From contig JAOZMU010000294.1 of the NCBI GenBank assembly GCA_029934165.1, positions 1 to 5,171 on the forward strand: 5,171 nt of DNA, read 5' to 3'. This document shows positions 1-5,171 of the stretch, piece after piece; within the stretch, counting starts at the first letter, position 1; each line of letters begins with the position of its first letter. The stretch comes from Bacteroidales bacterium. GTDB lineage: Bacteria; Bacteroidota; Bacteroidia; Bacteroidales; JAOZMU01. The translations under genes were made by a program, and so were the position numbers. Under the pieces are notes generated by a model. It had not been told where the DNA came from and did no database searches. It saw nothing but the letters and a program-made list of their open reading frames with translations.

Positions 1-66
1 GTTCTTTGCAATGTGTTAAATATCAAGTTGTAAGGGCGAAGTCAGAAACTTGAGTAAGTAATGGAA

Positions 67-91
67 AATTAATAATTAATAATTAATAATT
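67..91. repeat. 7-bp tandem repeat (AATTAAT, about 3.6 copies)
   Basis: Three perfect copies of AATTAAT are followed by a partial AATT. The unit is pure A/T and lies in a gene-free stretch. Short A/T heptamer arrays of this kind are common in intergenic DNA of Bacteroidota (family knowledge), probably arising by replication slippage. No function is indicated. The rest of 1-236 holds no open reading frame of note, only a small palindrome at 181-198. Confidence 0.85.
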
Positions 92-180
92 TTGCTTACG
101 CCTGATTTAGTTTTAGTTAGGAATTTTAATGGCTTACTTTATTAAATTCATTTTACTAAGATGAAAAAATAAATTTTGTA

Positions 181-198
181 ACATGAATATTATCATGT
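181..198. repeat. Small palindrome ACATGA-N6-TCATGT
   Basis: Two perfect 6-bp arms (181-186 and 193-198) surround an A/T loop. The size and spacing are like a dimeric regulator site, but no promoter or gene start lies beside it, so it may be chance in AT-rich DNA. Only the symmetry is directly seen. Confidence 0.3.
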
Positions 199-236
199 GT
201 CTAATTCGTAGTTTATTTAAAATTTCGGAGTAGTGC

Positions 237-272
237 AAAAAAAAGCTGTCTCGAAATGAGACAGCTTTTTTT
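237..272 (-). terminator. Bidirectional intrinsic terminator after the T9SS cargo gene
   Basis: A perfect 8-bp GC-containing stem (GCTGTCTC at 245-252 pairing with GAGACAGC at 258-265) closes a 5-base GAAAT loop. It is flanked by eight A's on the left and seven T's on the right, so each strand reads stem then a T run. The A/T flanks also pair, extending the stem to about 15 bp. It begins 16 bp beyond the stop codon of the minus-strand gene at 288-1178, the expected place for its terminator. It could also stop any plus-strand transcript entering from the left. Confidence 0.92.
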
Positions 273-287
273 AAAGGAAAAAAATAA

Positions 288-1178
288 TTATTTTTTTACG
301 ATTTTTGAAGTCGAAACGTTTCCGTTTACGTCAGTCATGGAAACAAAATATACACCGTTTGCCAATTCTGCAACATTAACTTCACATTCTGTGTTGTTGA
401 TGCCTGTTTGCGTGATGATTTTTTGTCCAGTGATGCTAATAACTTCAACAGTAGCAATGTTTGCTTGGCTTGTTACTGTGATAGCGTCTGTTGTTGGGTT
501 TGGATAAACTCCAACTGTAGAAGTAACTTCGTTGATTGCAGAAGAACTAGAAACTACGTCTTCTGAATGTCTTAGTAAAATTTGGTATCCAGCAGCAGGA
601 TCGTCAGCGTGGTATTGTCCAACAACACCCATAACAACTGCTTCGCCAGTTGGAATAGTAACTCCAACTAAAGTGGTTCCGTTGTCTTCATAATTAACTC
701 TTGCTGGAATTGTTTCGCTGTTTGCTGTGATTTCATAGTTTGTTCCACCTGCAAAAACACCTGTTTCAGTAAATGTAGCTGCTTCAACCTTGACAAGCTC
801 TCCTTCGTAATCTTCGTTGATTTGTGCTGGAGTAACAACTTGGAAATCAGGCAAATCATTTCCACTAGAGTTGACTGTAATTTCTGTTGGAATAACTTCT
901 AATAATTGGTTGTATTCAGCAACCTCGCCAGTAACAGTAATATCGTCTCCAAGTACAACATTTTCTAATAAAATGTTTCCAGAAGGAGCATAAATAGCTA
1001 TACCAGCAGTTGCGTCTTGAATGTATCTAATTGAGCCTAATTCTGCACCATTAGTTACAATACCCGAAATGGTTACAACATCGCCAGTCGAAGCTGCTCT
1101 AGCAGTAGAAATGTCTTGTGCGTTTGCAAACATAGAGAAGAATGCGATAGCAAGTACTGAAAGTAAAATCTTTTTCAT
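288..1178 (-). CDS. Secreted tandem OB-fold-like protein with T9SS type A sorting domain
   Basis: The product is a 296-residue exported protein of unknown substrate. Residues 1-20 form a Sec signal peptide (KK, a hydrophobic core, cleavage after ANA, then QD). Residues about 25-105 look like an OB-fold: GDVVTISGIVTN (32-43), a strand IRYIQD (50-55), GIAIYAP (59-65) and GDDITVTGEV (77-86). Residues about 110-208 form a second, similar beta-rich half ending YQILLRHSEDV. A short Ser-rich linker (209-213) leads to a typical T9SS C-terminal domain: VYPNPTTDAITV (224-235), VISITGQKI (246-254), LANGVYFVSM (272-281) and the basic end KIVKK. That domain directs the protein across the outer membrane by the Por system, usually with attachment to the cell surface or release. 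OB-folds often bind nucleic acid or oligosaccharide, but no ligand can be named and no enzyme domain is present. The start is set by the signal peptide; the upstream leader is A/T-rich without Shine-Dalgarno. A promoter-like site lies 47-54 bp upstream and a terminator follows, so it is probably monocistronic. Confidence 0.9.
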   Translation of the reverse strand: MKKILLSVLAIAFFSMFANAQDISTARAASTGDVVTISGIVTNGAELGSIRYIQDATAGIAIYAPSGNILLENVVLGDDITVTGEVAEYNQLLEVIPTEITVNSSGNDLPDFQVVTPAQINEDYEGELVKVEAATFTETGVFAGGTNYEITANSETIPARVNYEDNGTTLVGVTIPTGEAVVMGVVGQYHADDPAAGYQILLRHSEDVVSSSSAINEVTSTVGVYPNPTTDAITVTSQANIATVEVISITGQKIITQTGINNTECEVNVAELANGVYFVSMTDVNGNVSTSKIVKK

Positions 1179-1224
1179 AATTAATTGTTTTTGATTAATA
1201 AAAATTGAAAATTAATGTAGTAAA

Positions 1225-1255
1225 CAAAAGTATAAAAATTTTGAATAATCGGTAA
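1225..1255 (-). promoter_or_regulatory. Candidate Bacteroidota promoter for the T9SS cargo gene
   Basis: On the minus strand TACTTTTG (1232 to 1225) matches the Bacteroidota -7 consensus TAnnTTTG exactly. A TTA at 1255-1253, 20 bases upstream, is the best -33 candidate but differs from the consensus TTG. Transcription would start about 40 bases before the ATG at 1178. It sits inside the 122-bp gap after hddC, which has no clear terminator, so read-through from the upstream operon is also possible. Confidence 0.5.
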
Positions 1256-1300
1256 GGTTTTGCGAAAAAAAAAGCGAGAAAAATATAATTCAAGGTTTAA

Positions 1301-1999
1301 CTATCTGGTTTTCAGGTCAGTTTTTGCGCGCATATAATCTTTTGGGATGCCGATGTCGATGAAATATTGGTCTGCCACATATCCAAAAAAGTGGTATCGT
1401 TGGTAGTTTGTTTCAAGGAAATCTGTCTCGAAGGAGAATTTTTGTGGAAACGGAATTGCTCGCATCAGTTTGGCATTTGCTATGTATATTCCGCCATTAA
1501 TAAGTCCAGTCTTTTGGTATTGTTTTTCGGAAAATCCTACGATTCTATTGTCGTAAATTTCCACAGTGCCGTATCTATCAAACTCTTTCATCGGTTTTAG
1601 AGCCATCGTAAGTCCGGCTTCTGTTTTTAGGTGAAAGTGGTAAAGTTTGGTGAGGTCAACATCAAAAAACGTGTCGCCGTTGATAACGAATACTTCTTTT
1701 TCATTCACGTGTTGCATCGCGTTAAGGATTGCTCCTCCTGTTCCAAGTGGTTCGTTTTCAGGGGCATAAGTAATGTTTAGCGTTTTATATTTATTGCCAA
1801 AATGGTCTATTATAACCTGCTGTTGGTATCCGACAGACAAAATAATTTCAGATACATTGAATTGCTCAAGATGGTTTAAGAGATGCTCCAGAAATGGTTT
1901 TCCGTCTATGTCTGCCATTGGTTTTGGTATTTCTTTGCCAATTTCTGATACCAAACGTGTGCCTTTTCCGCCTGCTAATATTATTGCTTCTTGTATCAT
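1301..1999 (-). CDS. hddC: D-glycero-alpha-D-manno-heptose 1-phosphate guanylyltransferase
   Basis: The enzyme joins GTP and D-glycero-alpha-D-manno-heptose 1-phosphate to give GDP-heptose and pyrophosphate, in the cytoplasm. GDP-heptose is a donor for capsule, S-layer or O-antigen glycans. The 232 residues are full length for the HddC/WcbM group of the sugar nucleotidyltransferase superfamily. Visible motifs are the nucleotide loop LAGGKGTRL (8-16) with PKPM (25-28), EPLGTGGAI (83-91), the metal-site NGDTFFD (107-113), FDRYGTV (140-146), GLINGGIYI (165-173), FSFETDFLE (188-196) and YFIDIGIPKDY (212-222), whose Asp215 is the likely second metal ligand. The order and wording of these blocks match known HddC proteins closely; other sugar-1-phosphate nucleotidyltransferases are the alternative. 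Its ATG directly follows the TAA of the sensor gene with no gap, so the two are co-transcribed. Partner genes gmhA, hddA and gmhB are not in this window. Confidence 0.87.
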   Translation of the reverse strand: MIQEAIILAGGKGTRLVSEIGKEIPKPMADIDGKPFLEHLLNHLEQFNVSEIILSVGYQQQVIIDHFGNKYKTLNITYAPENEPLGTGGAILNAMQHVNEKEVFVINGDTFFDVDLTKLYHFHLKTEAGLTMALKPMKEFDRYGTVEIYDNRIVGFSEKQYQKTGLINGGIYIANAKLMRAIPFPQKFSFETDFLETNYQRYHFFGYVADQYFIDIGIPKDYMRAKTDLKTR

Positions 2000-4546
2000 T
2001 TATTCTTCCTCAGTCAGTTTTTCAATTTCTTTTTCCAATTCATTGATACGTGCATCAAGGCTAAATTTCTCTGTTTCAATTGTTTTCATTCGGTTCAAAT
2101 ATTCGCTTTCTCTACTTTTGGACTCTTGCAGTATTCCTTCCATTTCGCGGAGCTGCCTGTTTAGTTGCTCGTTTTCGGTTTTGCACGTTTCGTTTTTTTG
2201 TTCCGAGTCCTCGGATTCTTTGCGTCTTTGCGAGTCAAGGTCTAAGAGCCTCTGGTGAAAGTCTTGCTGTTGTTTTTTCAGGTTTGTTATGTTTATAGCC
2301 ATATATAGAATTTTAATAATCTCACCTTCGCGATTACGAACAGATGTGTATGTATCTAATAGCCAGACAGTACGGAATTTTGTTTTATGGTTTACTGCTT
2401 CTTCAAAGTGGTTGCTACCGTTCACTAAGTTGTGCCACATAATATCAAGTTCTGTTTGGTCGCGTTGTAGCAAAAACATTCCGAAATGTTGCCCCTGAAT
2501 TTCTTTCGAGGTATATTCCATCACTTCCAAAAAGTGCGTATTTGCATAAATTACATTACCTTTTAAATCAAAATCGGCTCTAATAAATGAGTGAGTAACA
2601 GCATTTAAGAGTTCGTTGGCTTCGGCAATTTTTATAGATGTAGTTTCGGTAATGGCTTCTAATTCGGTGCGAGCTATTTGTAGTTGTTTGGCATTTGAAT
2701 TTAATTCTGTTTCAAGGTTTTCGGATTTTTCGAGTAGCTCTAATGTTCGAGAATTTATTGATGCAATAGATAATGTCGATGCTACACTTTCTGCAATCCG
2801 TTCGGTAAATTCTATTTCGTATTCGCGAAACTGATTGAAAGATGCCAACTCGACAATTCCCAAAACGTTTTCGTCCATACGCAACGGGACAAGCAGTAGG
2901 TTTGATGGATTTGCATTCCCAAGCCCGGATTCAATTTCGATGTAATCATCAGGAATTTCTGTTATATATATTGTCTCTTTTTCTATGGCGCAAGCTCCGA
3001 CAAGCCCTTCGTTGATTTTTATTTGTTTTTTGTAATATTTTTGATAATTATAGGCATAAGCCGCCAATAAATCGTAGTATGGCTCTTCTTTGTCCTCTTT
3101 TCGGATAAACAGCCCGCCTTGATTTGCGTTGAGATACTTGACAAGGTTCTTAATTATCTCATGGGTAAGGGTTTCTATGTTGTCGTTATTCTGGCGTAAG
3201 ATGTCGCCAAATTTTGCAATTCCCTCGGTTATCCATTTTTGTTTTTCTTCTTCAAGCACTCTTTTTTTCTCGTGGCGGGCAGTTTCTCGAAGGCTTTTTT
3301 GCATTGTCAGCAAAGCATTTCCAAGCATATCTCTTTTGCCGAGCGGAGAGAATTTTACGTTTAAATTACCGCGACCAATTTCGTTTGCAAAAGCGGCGGT
3401 GTTGCGTAGTCCATCGACGACTTTATTTATTGAGTGCGAAATCATGCCTATTTCGTTGTCCGACGAATAATCAATTTTTTCTGCCAAATCGCCATAAACC
3501 ATCGTGTTTGATATTATAAGAATTTTTTCTAGTGGCTGGCTAATAACTTTGTTAATCATCAGGCGAACAATGAAAACACCAAGTATAATGCCGCCAAGAC
3601 CGCATAATGCTAAAATGAGAATAAGATTTGAAATATAGCTATATAACTCTTTTTGATTGAATTGCATCGCAATAACTCCTGTCGTTACTCCGCGATAATC
3701 TTTTATCGGGAATGCGGCATAGAAATAATCGCCAACGGTGCGGTAGGCAAAATTGCTGGTCGATGCGTAGTCGAGAATACGCTGATTGAGATTGCCTGTT
3801 TTGAAATCTTCTGAGGACTCTTCCAAAAAAACATAATCGCCAATTGTTTGACGACTAAGCTCAACACGCGATTTTTTTTGCAGTTGGGTAACTTTTTTCG
3901 CTTGGTTTTGGTCTATGTAAATTGCAATCTGTTCGTTATCGTATAAGTTTATGGTATTCAGCACTTTAGGTAGGTTTGTTGAGACTTCGACAGCACCTAA
4001 TAAATTGTTTTCTTCCGACTCAAAAACAGGAACTATGCCACGAATAACAAATCCTTGCTGCCCAATTTCCATACCCGAAATGGCTGATTGTTTGTTGTTA
4101 ACTTCTATTATTGAGTTCCGAAAACGGCTTAAATCTTCGCCTCGATTATCGTCCCATGAGCGAAACAAAAGAGTAGCTGGTGGTAGGTAGTATCCTACTT
4201 TTGGAGTGCTGCCAGAATTATTGAAGATGGTACTTAATATTGGGCGGACTCCAAGCTCAATCATGTCTGCGGCGTTGTCTATGCTACTATTTTGGTTGTA
4301 CTCTGCGTAGGCTGTCCGAACAAAATCTAGGTCTGCAAAAACTGTTGCCGAATAGACATTCTTTTTTGCAACCTCGTTTAACAGTGTCTTTATGGTGTGC
4401 GCTCTACGTTTTGTTGCGTGTATAACTTCTTGGTTATAAGTTTGTTTCAAAAAATAACTGCTACTAAACGTGGCAACAATGATAAAGATGATTGCAACCG
4501 AAGCTATAAGTAGTAATAATTTATTTCCTAATTTTACGTTTTCCAT
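2000..4546 (-). CDS. Membrane sensor protein: double Cache - HAMP - GAF - PAS - coiled coil, no output domain
   Basis: An 848-residue inner-membrane signalling protein. A transmembrane helix at about 10-33 and a second at about 305-328 bracket a periplasmic sensor. The stretch LPPATLLFRSW (121-131), GEDLSRFR (136-143), SGMEIGQQGFVIRGIVPVF (157-175) and LGAVEVS (183-189) is characteristic of the dCache_3 family of ligand-binding domains. A HAMP domain follows (about 329-381, with Pro338 and the NEIG motif 364-367), then a HAMP-like second segment (about 382-420) and a helical linker. A GAF domain spans about 455-590 (NEGLVGACA 512-520, LLLVPL 550-555, GIVELASF 563-570). A coiled coil (about 597-640) leads to a PAS domain (about 643-755, with the usual Asn669), and a charged coiled coil (about 755-848) ends the protein. 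I see no histidine-kinase H-box, ATPase, GGDEF, EAL, phosphatase or chemotaxis signalling domain. It probably passes its signal through a partner bound to the coiled coil (inference). It is the first gene of an operon with hddC, whose start touches its stop. The start is placed just before the first membrane helix. Confidence 0.9.
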   Translation of the reverse strand: MENVKLGNKLLLLIASVAIIFIIVATFSSSYFLKQTYNQEVIHATKRRAHTIKTLLNEVAKKNVYSATVFADLDFVRTAYAEYNQNSSIDNAADMIELGVRPILSTIFNNSGSTPKVGYYLPPATLLFRSWDDNRGEDLSRFRNSIIEVNNKQSAISGMEIGQQGFVIRGIVPVFESEENNLLGAVEVSTNLPKVLNTINLYDNEQIAIYIDQNQAKKVTQLQKKSRVELSRQTIGDYVFLEESSEDFKTGNLNQRILDYASTSNFAYRTVGDYFYAAFPIKDYRGVTTGVIAMQFNQKELYSYISNLILILALCGLGGIILGVFIVRLMINKVISQPLEKILIISNTMVYGDLAEKIDYSSDNEIGMISHSINKVVDGLRNTAAFANEIGRGNLNVKFSPLGKRDMLGNALLTMQKSLRETARHEKKRVLEEEKQKWITEGIAKFGDILRQNNDNIETLTHEIIKNLVKYLNANQGGLFIRKEDKEEPYYDLLAAYAYNYQKYYKKQIKINEGLVGACAIEKETIYITEIPDDYIEIESGLGNANPSNLLLVPLRMDENVLGIVELASFNQFREYEIEFTERIAESVASTLSIASINSRTLELLEKSENLETELNSNAKQLQIARTELEAITETTSIKIAEANELLNAVTHSFIRADFDLKGNVIYANTHFLEVMEYTSKEIQGQHFGMFLLQRDQTELDIMWHNLVNGSNHFEEAVNHKTKFRTVWLLDTYTSVRNREGEIIKILYMAINITNLKKQQQDFHQRLLDLDSQRRKESEDSEQKNETCKTENEQLNRQLREMEGILQESKSRESEYLNRMKTIETEKFSLDARINELEKEIEKLTEEE
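2005..2011 (-). promoter_or_regulatory. Shine-Dalgarno-like site for hddC inside the sensor gene end
   Basis: On the minus strand GAGGAAG lies within the last Glu codons of the sensor gene, with its AGGA core 7 bases before the hddC ATG. The junction reads GAAGAATAAATG, stop and start touching. Shine-Dalgarno sites are unusual in Bacteroidota, and the other two genes here lack one, so this site and the abutting codons point to re-initiation by ribosomes finishing the sensor gene (inference). Confidence 0.5.
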
Positions 4547-4558
4547 GTCTTAAACAAA

Positions 4559-4579
4559 AACAATATTTACAACAATATT
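4559..4579. repeat. Direct repeat AACAATATT x2, 12-bp period
   Basis: AACAATATT occurs at 4559-4567 and again at 4571-4579, one 12-bp step apart, in the untranslated leader just upstream of the sensor gene start (4546). Each copy contains the palindrome AATATT. It could be a regulator-binding site or a local duplication; the sequence alone does not decide. Confidence 0.45.
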
Positions 4580-4627
4580 AATTTCTCAAATCTTTTGTGA
4601 TAATCTTTAGGCGTGTTTCATAATTTA

Positions 4628-4658
4628 CAAATAAACTGTACACTTTTTATATACCAAA
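4628..4658 (-). promoter_or_regulatory. Candidate promoter of the sensor-hddC operon
   Basis: On the minus strand TTTG (4658-4655), 19 bases, then TTTATTTG (4635-4628). This matches the Bacteroidota -33 TTTG and, with one mismatch, the -7 TAnnTTTG, at a normal spacing. The start of transcription would lie near 4620, giving a leader of about 75 bases that contains the AACAATATT repeats. It is the best candidate in the upstream region. Confidence 0.45.
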
Positions 4659-4693
4659 GACGCAAAGTATAAACTCTCAGTGTTATTTATTAG

Positions 4694-4810
4694 GAGTTAT
4701 ATGTAGCAGATATTCAAGCTGATAACAACTTGAAAGTGTCGATTGTTTTAACGAAAATTGATGCCAAAGTAGCCGGCTTCAAAGCAAATGTTACATACAT
4801 TATTATTTAA
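4694..4810 (+). other. Open block on both strands, possible gene remnant or repeat unit
   Basis: On the plus strand 38 codons run open from a TAG (4691-4693) to TAA (4808-4810) but with no ATG in frame. On the minus strand a 28-codon frame with an ATG start spans 4800-4714 and reads MYVTFALKPATLASIFVK and on to LLSA. Both readings look protein-like and this block is less AT-rich than its flanks (31 G/C in the 87 bases 4714-4800). I do not recognise either peptide. It includes the palindrome AGCCGGCT (4771-4778). A true small protein is unlikely; a fragment of an older gene or a dispersed intergenic repeat is more plausible. Confidence 0.25.
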
Positions 4811-4863
4811 TTGTTTTTGCCGTCAAGTCGTCAATGTTCCTTAGTAATCATTGGCTAAAATAT

Positions 4864-4900
4864 AAAAAAAAAATGACAATATGATATTACTGTTATCATA
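4864..4900 (-). terminator. Weak hairpin plus T-run on the minus strand
   Basis: TATGATA (4880-4886) pairs with TATCATA (4894-4900) around a 7-base loop. Read on the minus strand, this stem is followed after six bases by ten T's (4873-4864). The layout resembles an intrinsic terminator for something transcribed leftward from the right, but the stem has a single G-C pair, so it would be weak. It could equally be an operator-like palindrome. Confidence 0.3.
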
Positions 4901-5114
4901 ATTTAAACTTTGCAACTCCGATGTCAAAAACAATTGCCGATGGTTGTTCTGTATCAGCTTTTCAATGTGAATTGATTTTTATGAACAAATCCTGAGGCAC
5001 TCCATTAATATTAATGACATGAAAAGACGGAAGAACTATTAAGAAAAACACTAATTCATTGATTAGTAGAATTTTAAATAATTTAGCGACTGTAAGAAAA
5101 ACTCTTCCGTCTTT
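4896..5114 (-). pseudogene. Possible decayed reading frame
   Basis: On the minus strand 50 codons are open from 5114 to 4965, interrupted by one TGA (4964-4962), and the same frame stays open for 21 more codons to a TGA at 4898-4896. The second part ends AIVFDIGVAKFKL, which reads like a real C-terminus. There is another in-frame TGA just upstream (5117-5115), no start codon that fits, and no family I recognise. The frame also runs straight through the 98-bp inverted-repeat element, which argues against a functional gene. Chance openness in AT-rich DNA is a fair alternative. Confidence 0.18.
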
Positions 5115-5117
5115 TCA
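5020..5117. repeat. 98-bp element with perfect 15-bp terminal inverted repeats
   Basis: TGAAAAGACGGAAGA (5020-5034) and its exact reverse complement (5103-5117) bound a 68-bp interior. The interior carries TAAGAAAAAC twice (5040-5049 and 5093-5102, the second abutting the right arm) and a small hairpin ACTAAT-N6-ATTAGT (5050-5067). Symmetry stops at the arm ends, and I see no flanking target duplication. There is no T-run after either arm, so it is not a standard terminator. A miniature inverted-repeat transposable element, a repeat-family unit, or a structured RNA are the options. Confidence 0.55.
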
Positions 5118-5171
5118 GCTAAGGTCTAAGACTGGGGTGTTAATAATTAGCTATTTTTAGCTCTGTTAAAT

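Larger units (their letters stand above)
4547..5171. other. 625-bp region without a convincing gene
   Basis: No open frame with a start codon, reasonable length and family resemblance is present on either strand, and no tRNA or rRNA is recognisable. The region holds a promoter candidate, direct repeats, an open block at 4694-4810, a weak hairpin beside ten A's (4864-4900) and an inverted-repeat element (5020-5117), each listed separately. The mix of slightly GC-richer, open stretches with very AT-rich ones suggests decayed coding DNA or dispersed intergenic repeats. The last 54 bases show nothing definite. Confidence 0.7.

Noticed and set aside
87..94. TAATTTTG, an exact match to the TAnnTTTG promoter element on the plus strand
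   Set aside because: No TTG at a suitable distance upstream and no gene downstream on that strand; it arises from the edge of the AATTAAT repeat.
256..507. Plus-strand open frame of 83 codons
   Set aside because: It starts inside the terminator hairpin and runs antisense to the T9SS sorting domain, which is unmistakable on the other strand.
1261..1300. Terminator between hddC and the T9SS cargo gene
   Set aside because: There is an A-run (T-run on the minus strand) but no inverted repeat before it, so no intrinsic terminator can be claimed.
1773..2258. Plus-strand open frame of 161 codons
   Set aside because: It lies antisense across the end of the sensor gene and the start of hddC, both of which have clear family motifs. 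Its Ser/Cys/Phe-rich translation is typical of an antisense shadow.
3129..3519. Two overlapping plus-strand frames of about 100 codons
   Set aside because: They are antisense to the HAMP and GAF region of the sensor and have no recognisable features.
2000..4546. Sensor histidine kinase or methyl-accepting chemotaxis protein
   Set aside because: The membrane-Cache-HAMP layout suggests these, but no H-box, ATP-binding N/G boxes or chemotaxis hairpin tip is present in the 848 residues.
4691..4706. AGGAG followed by ATG TAG, a start-stop mini-frame
   Set aside because: An apparent ribosome site before an immediate stop is most simply chance; no gene follows that it could regulate.
4921..4995. 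24-codon plus-strand frame starting with ATG
   Set aside because: Too short, no ribosome site, no recognisable features, and it overlaps a longer open stretch on the opposite strand.
5165..5171. GTTAAAT, matching the integron core site GTTRRRY
   Set aside because: The motif is very short and A/T-rich, also occurs at 15-21, and there is no paired inverse core site, attC fold or integrase.

Overview
The window looks like a piece of a Bacteroidota (Bacteroidetes) chromosome. The base composition is AT-rich. One protein carries a C-terminal type IX secretion (T9SS) sorting domain, a system found only in this phylum. Promoter-like sites fit the Bacteroidota consensus (TTTG / TAnnTTTG), and two of the three genes lack a Shine-Dalgarno sequence, which is usual there. 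Genus cannot be set from this sequence.

All three clear genes lie on the minus strand, so transcription runs right to left. First is a large membrane-anchored sensor protein of 848 residues: two membrane helices around a periplasmic double-Cache domain, then HAMP, GAF and PAS domains and a C-terminal coiled coil, with no recognisable kinase, cyclase or other output domain. Its TAA stop directly abuts the ATG of the second gene, a D-glycero-D-manno-heptose 1-phosphate guanylyltransferase (hddC), so the two are almost certainly one transcription unit with coupled translation. After 122 bp containing a promoter-like site comes the third gene, a small secreted T9SS cargo built of two OB-fold-like halves. 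It is closed by a strong hairpin terminator that can work in both directions.

The left end (1-236) has no gene. It holds a 7-bp tandem repeat (AATTAAT) and a small palindrome. The right end (4547-5171, 625 bp) has no convincing gene either, but it is not featureless. It contains a promoter candidate for the sensor/hddC operon, a 9-bp direct repeat in the leader, a roughly 115-bp block open on both strands, a weak hairpin next to ten A's, and a 98-bp element bounded by perfect 15-bp inverted repeats with a 10-bp direct repeat inside. Part of this may be a decayed gene or a dispersed intergenic repeat.

Working together (inference): hddC makes GDP-D-glycero-alpha-D-manno-heptose, a donor for surface glycans (capsule, S-layer or O-antigen type). 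Its tight link to a sensor lacking an output domain suggests that surface sugar synthesis is tied to an extracellular signal. The T9SS cargo is probably a separately transcribed neighbour. No wholly new system can be shown from this window; the most unusual items are the output-less sensor paired with hddC and the inverted-repeat element at the right end.
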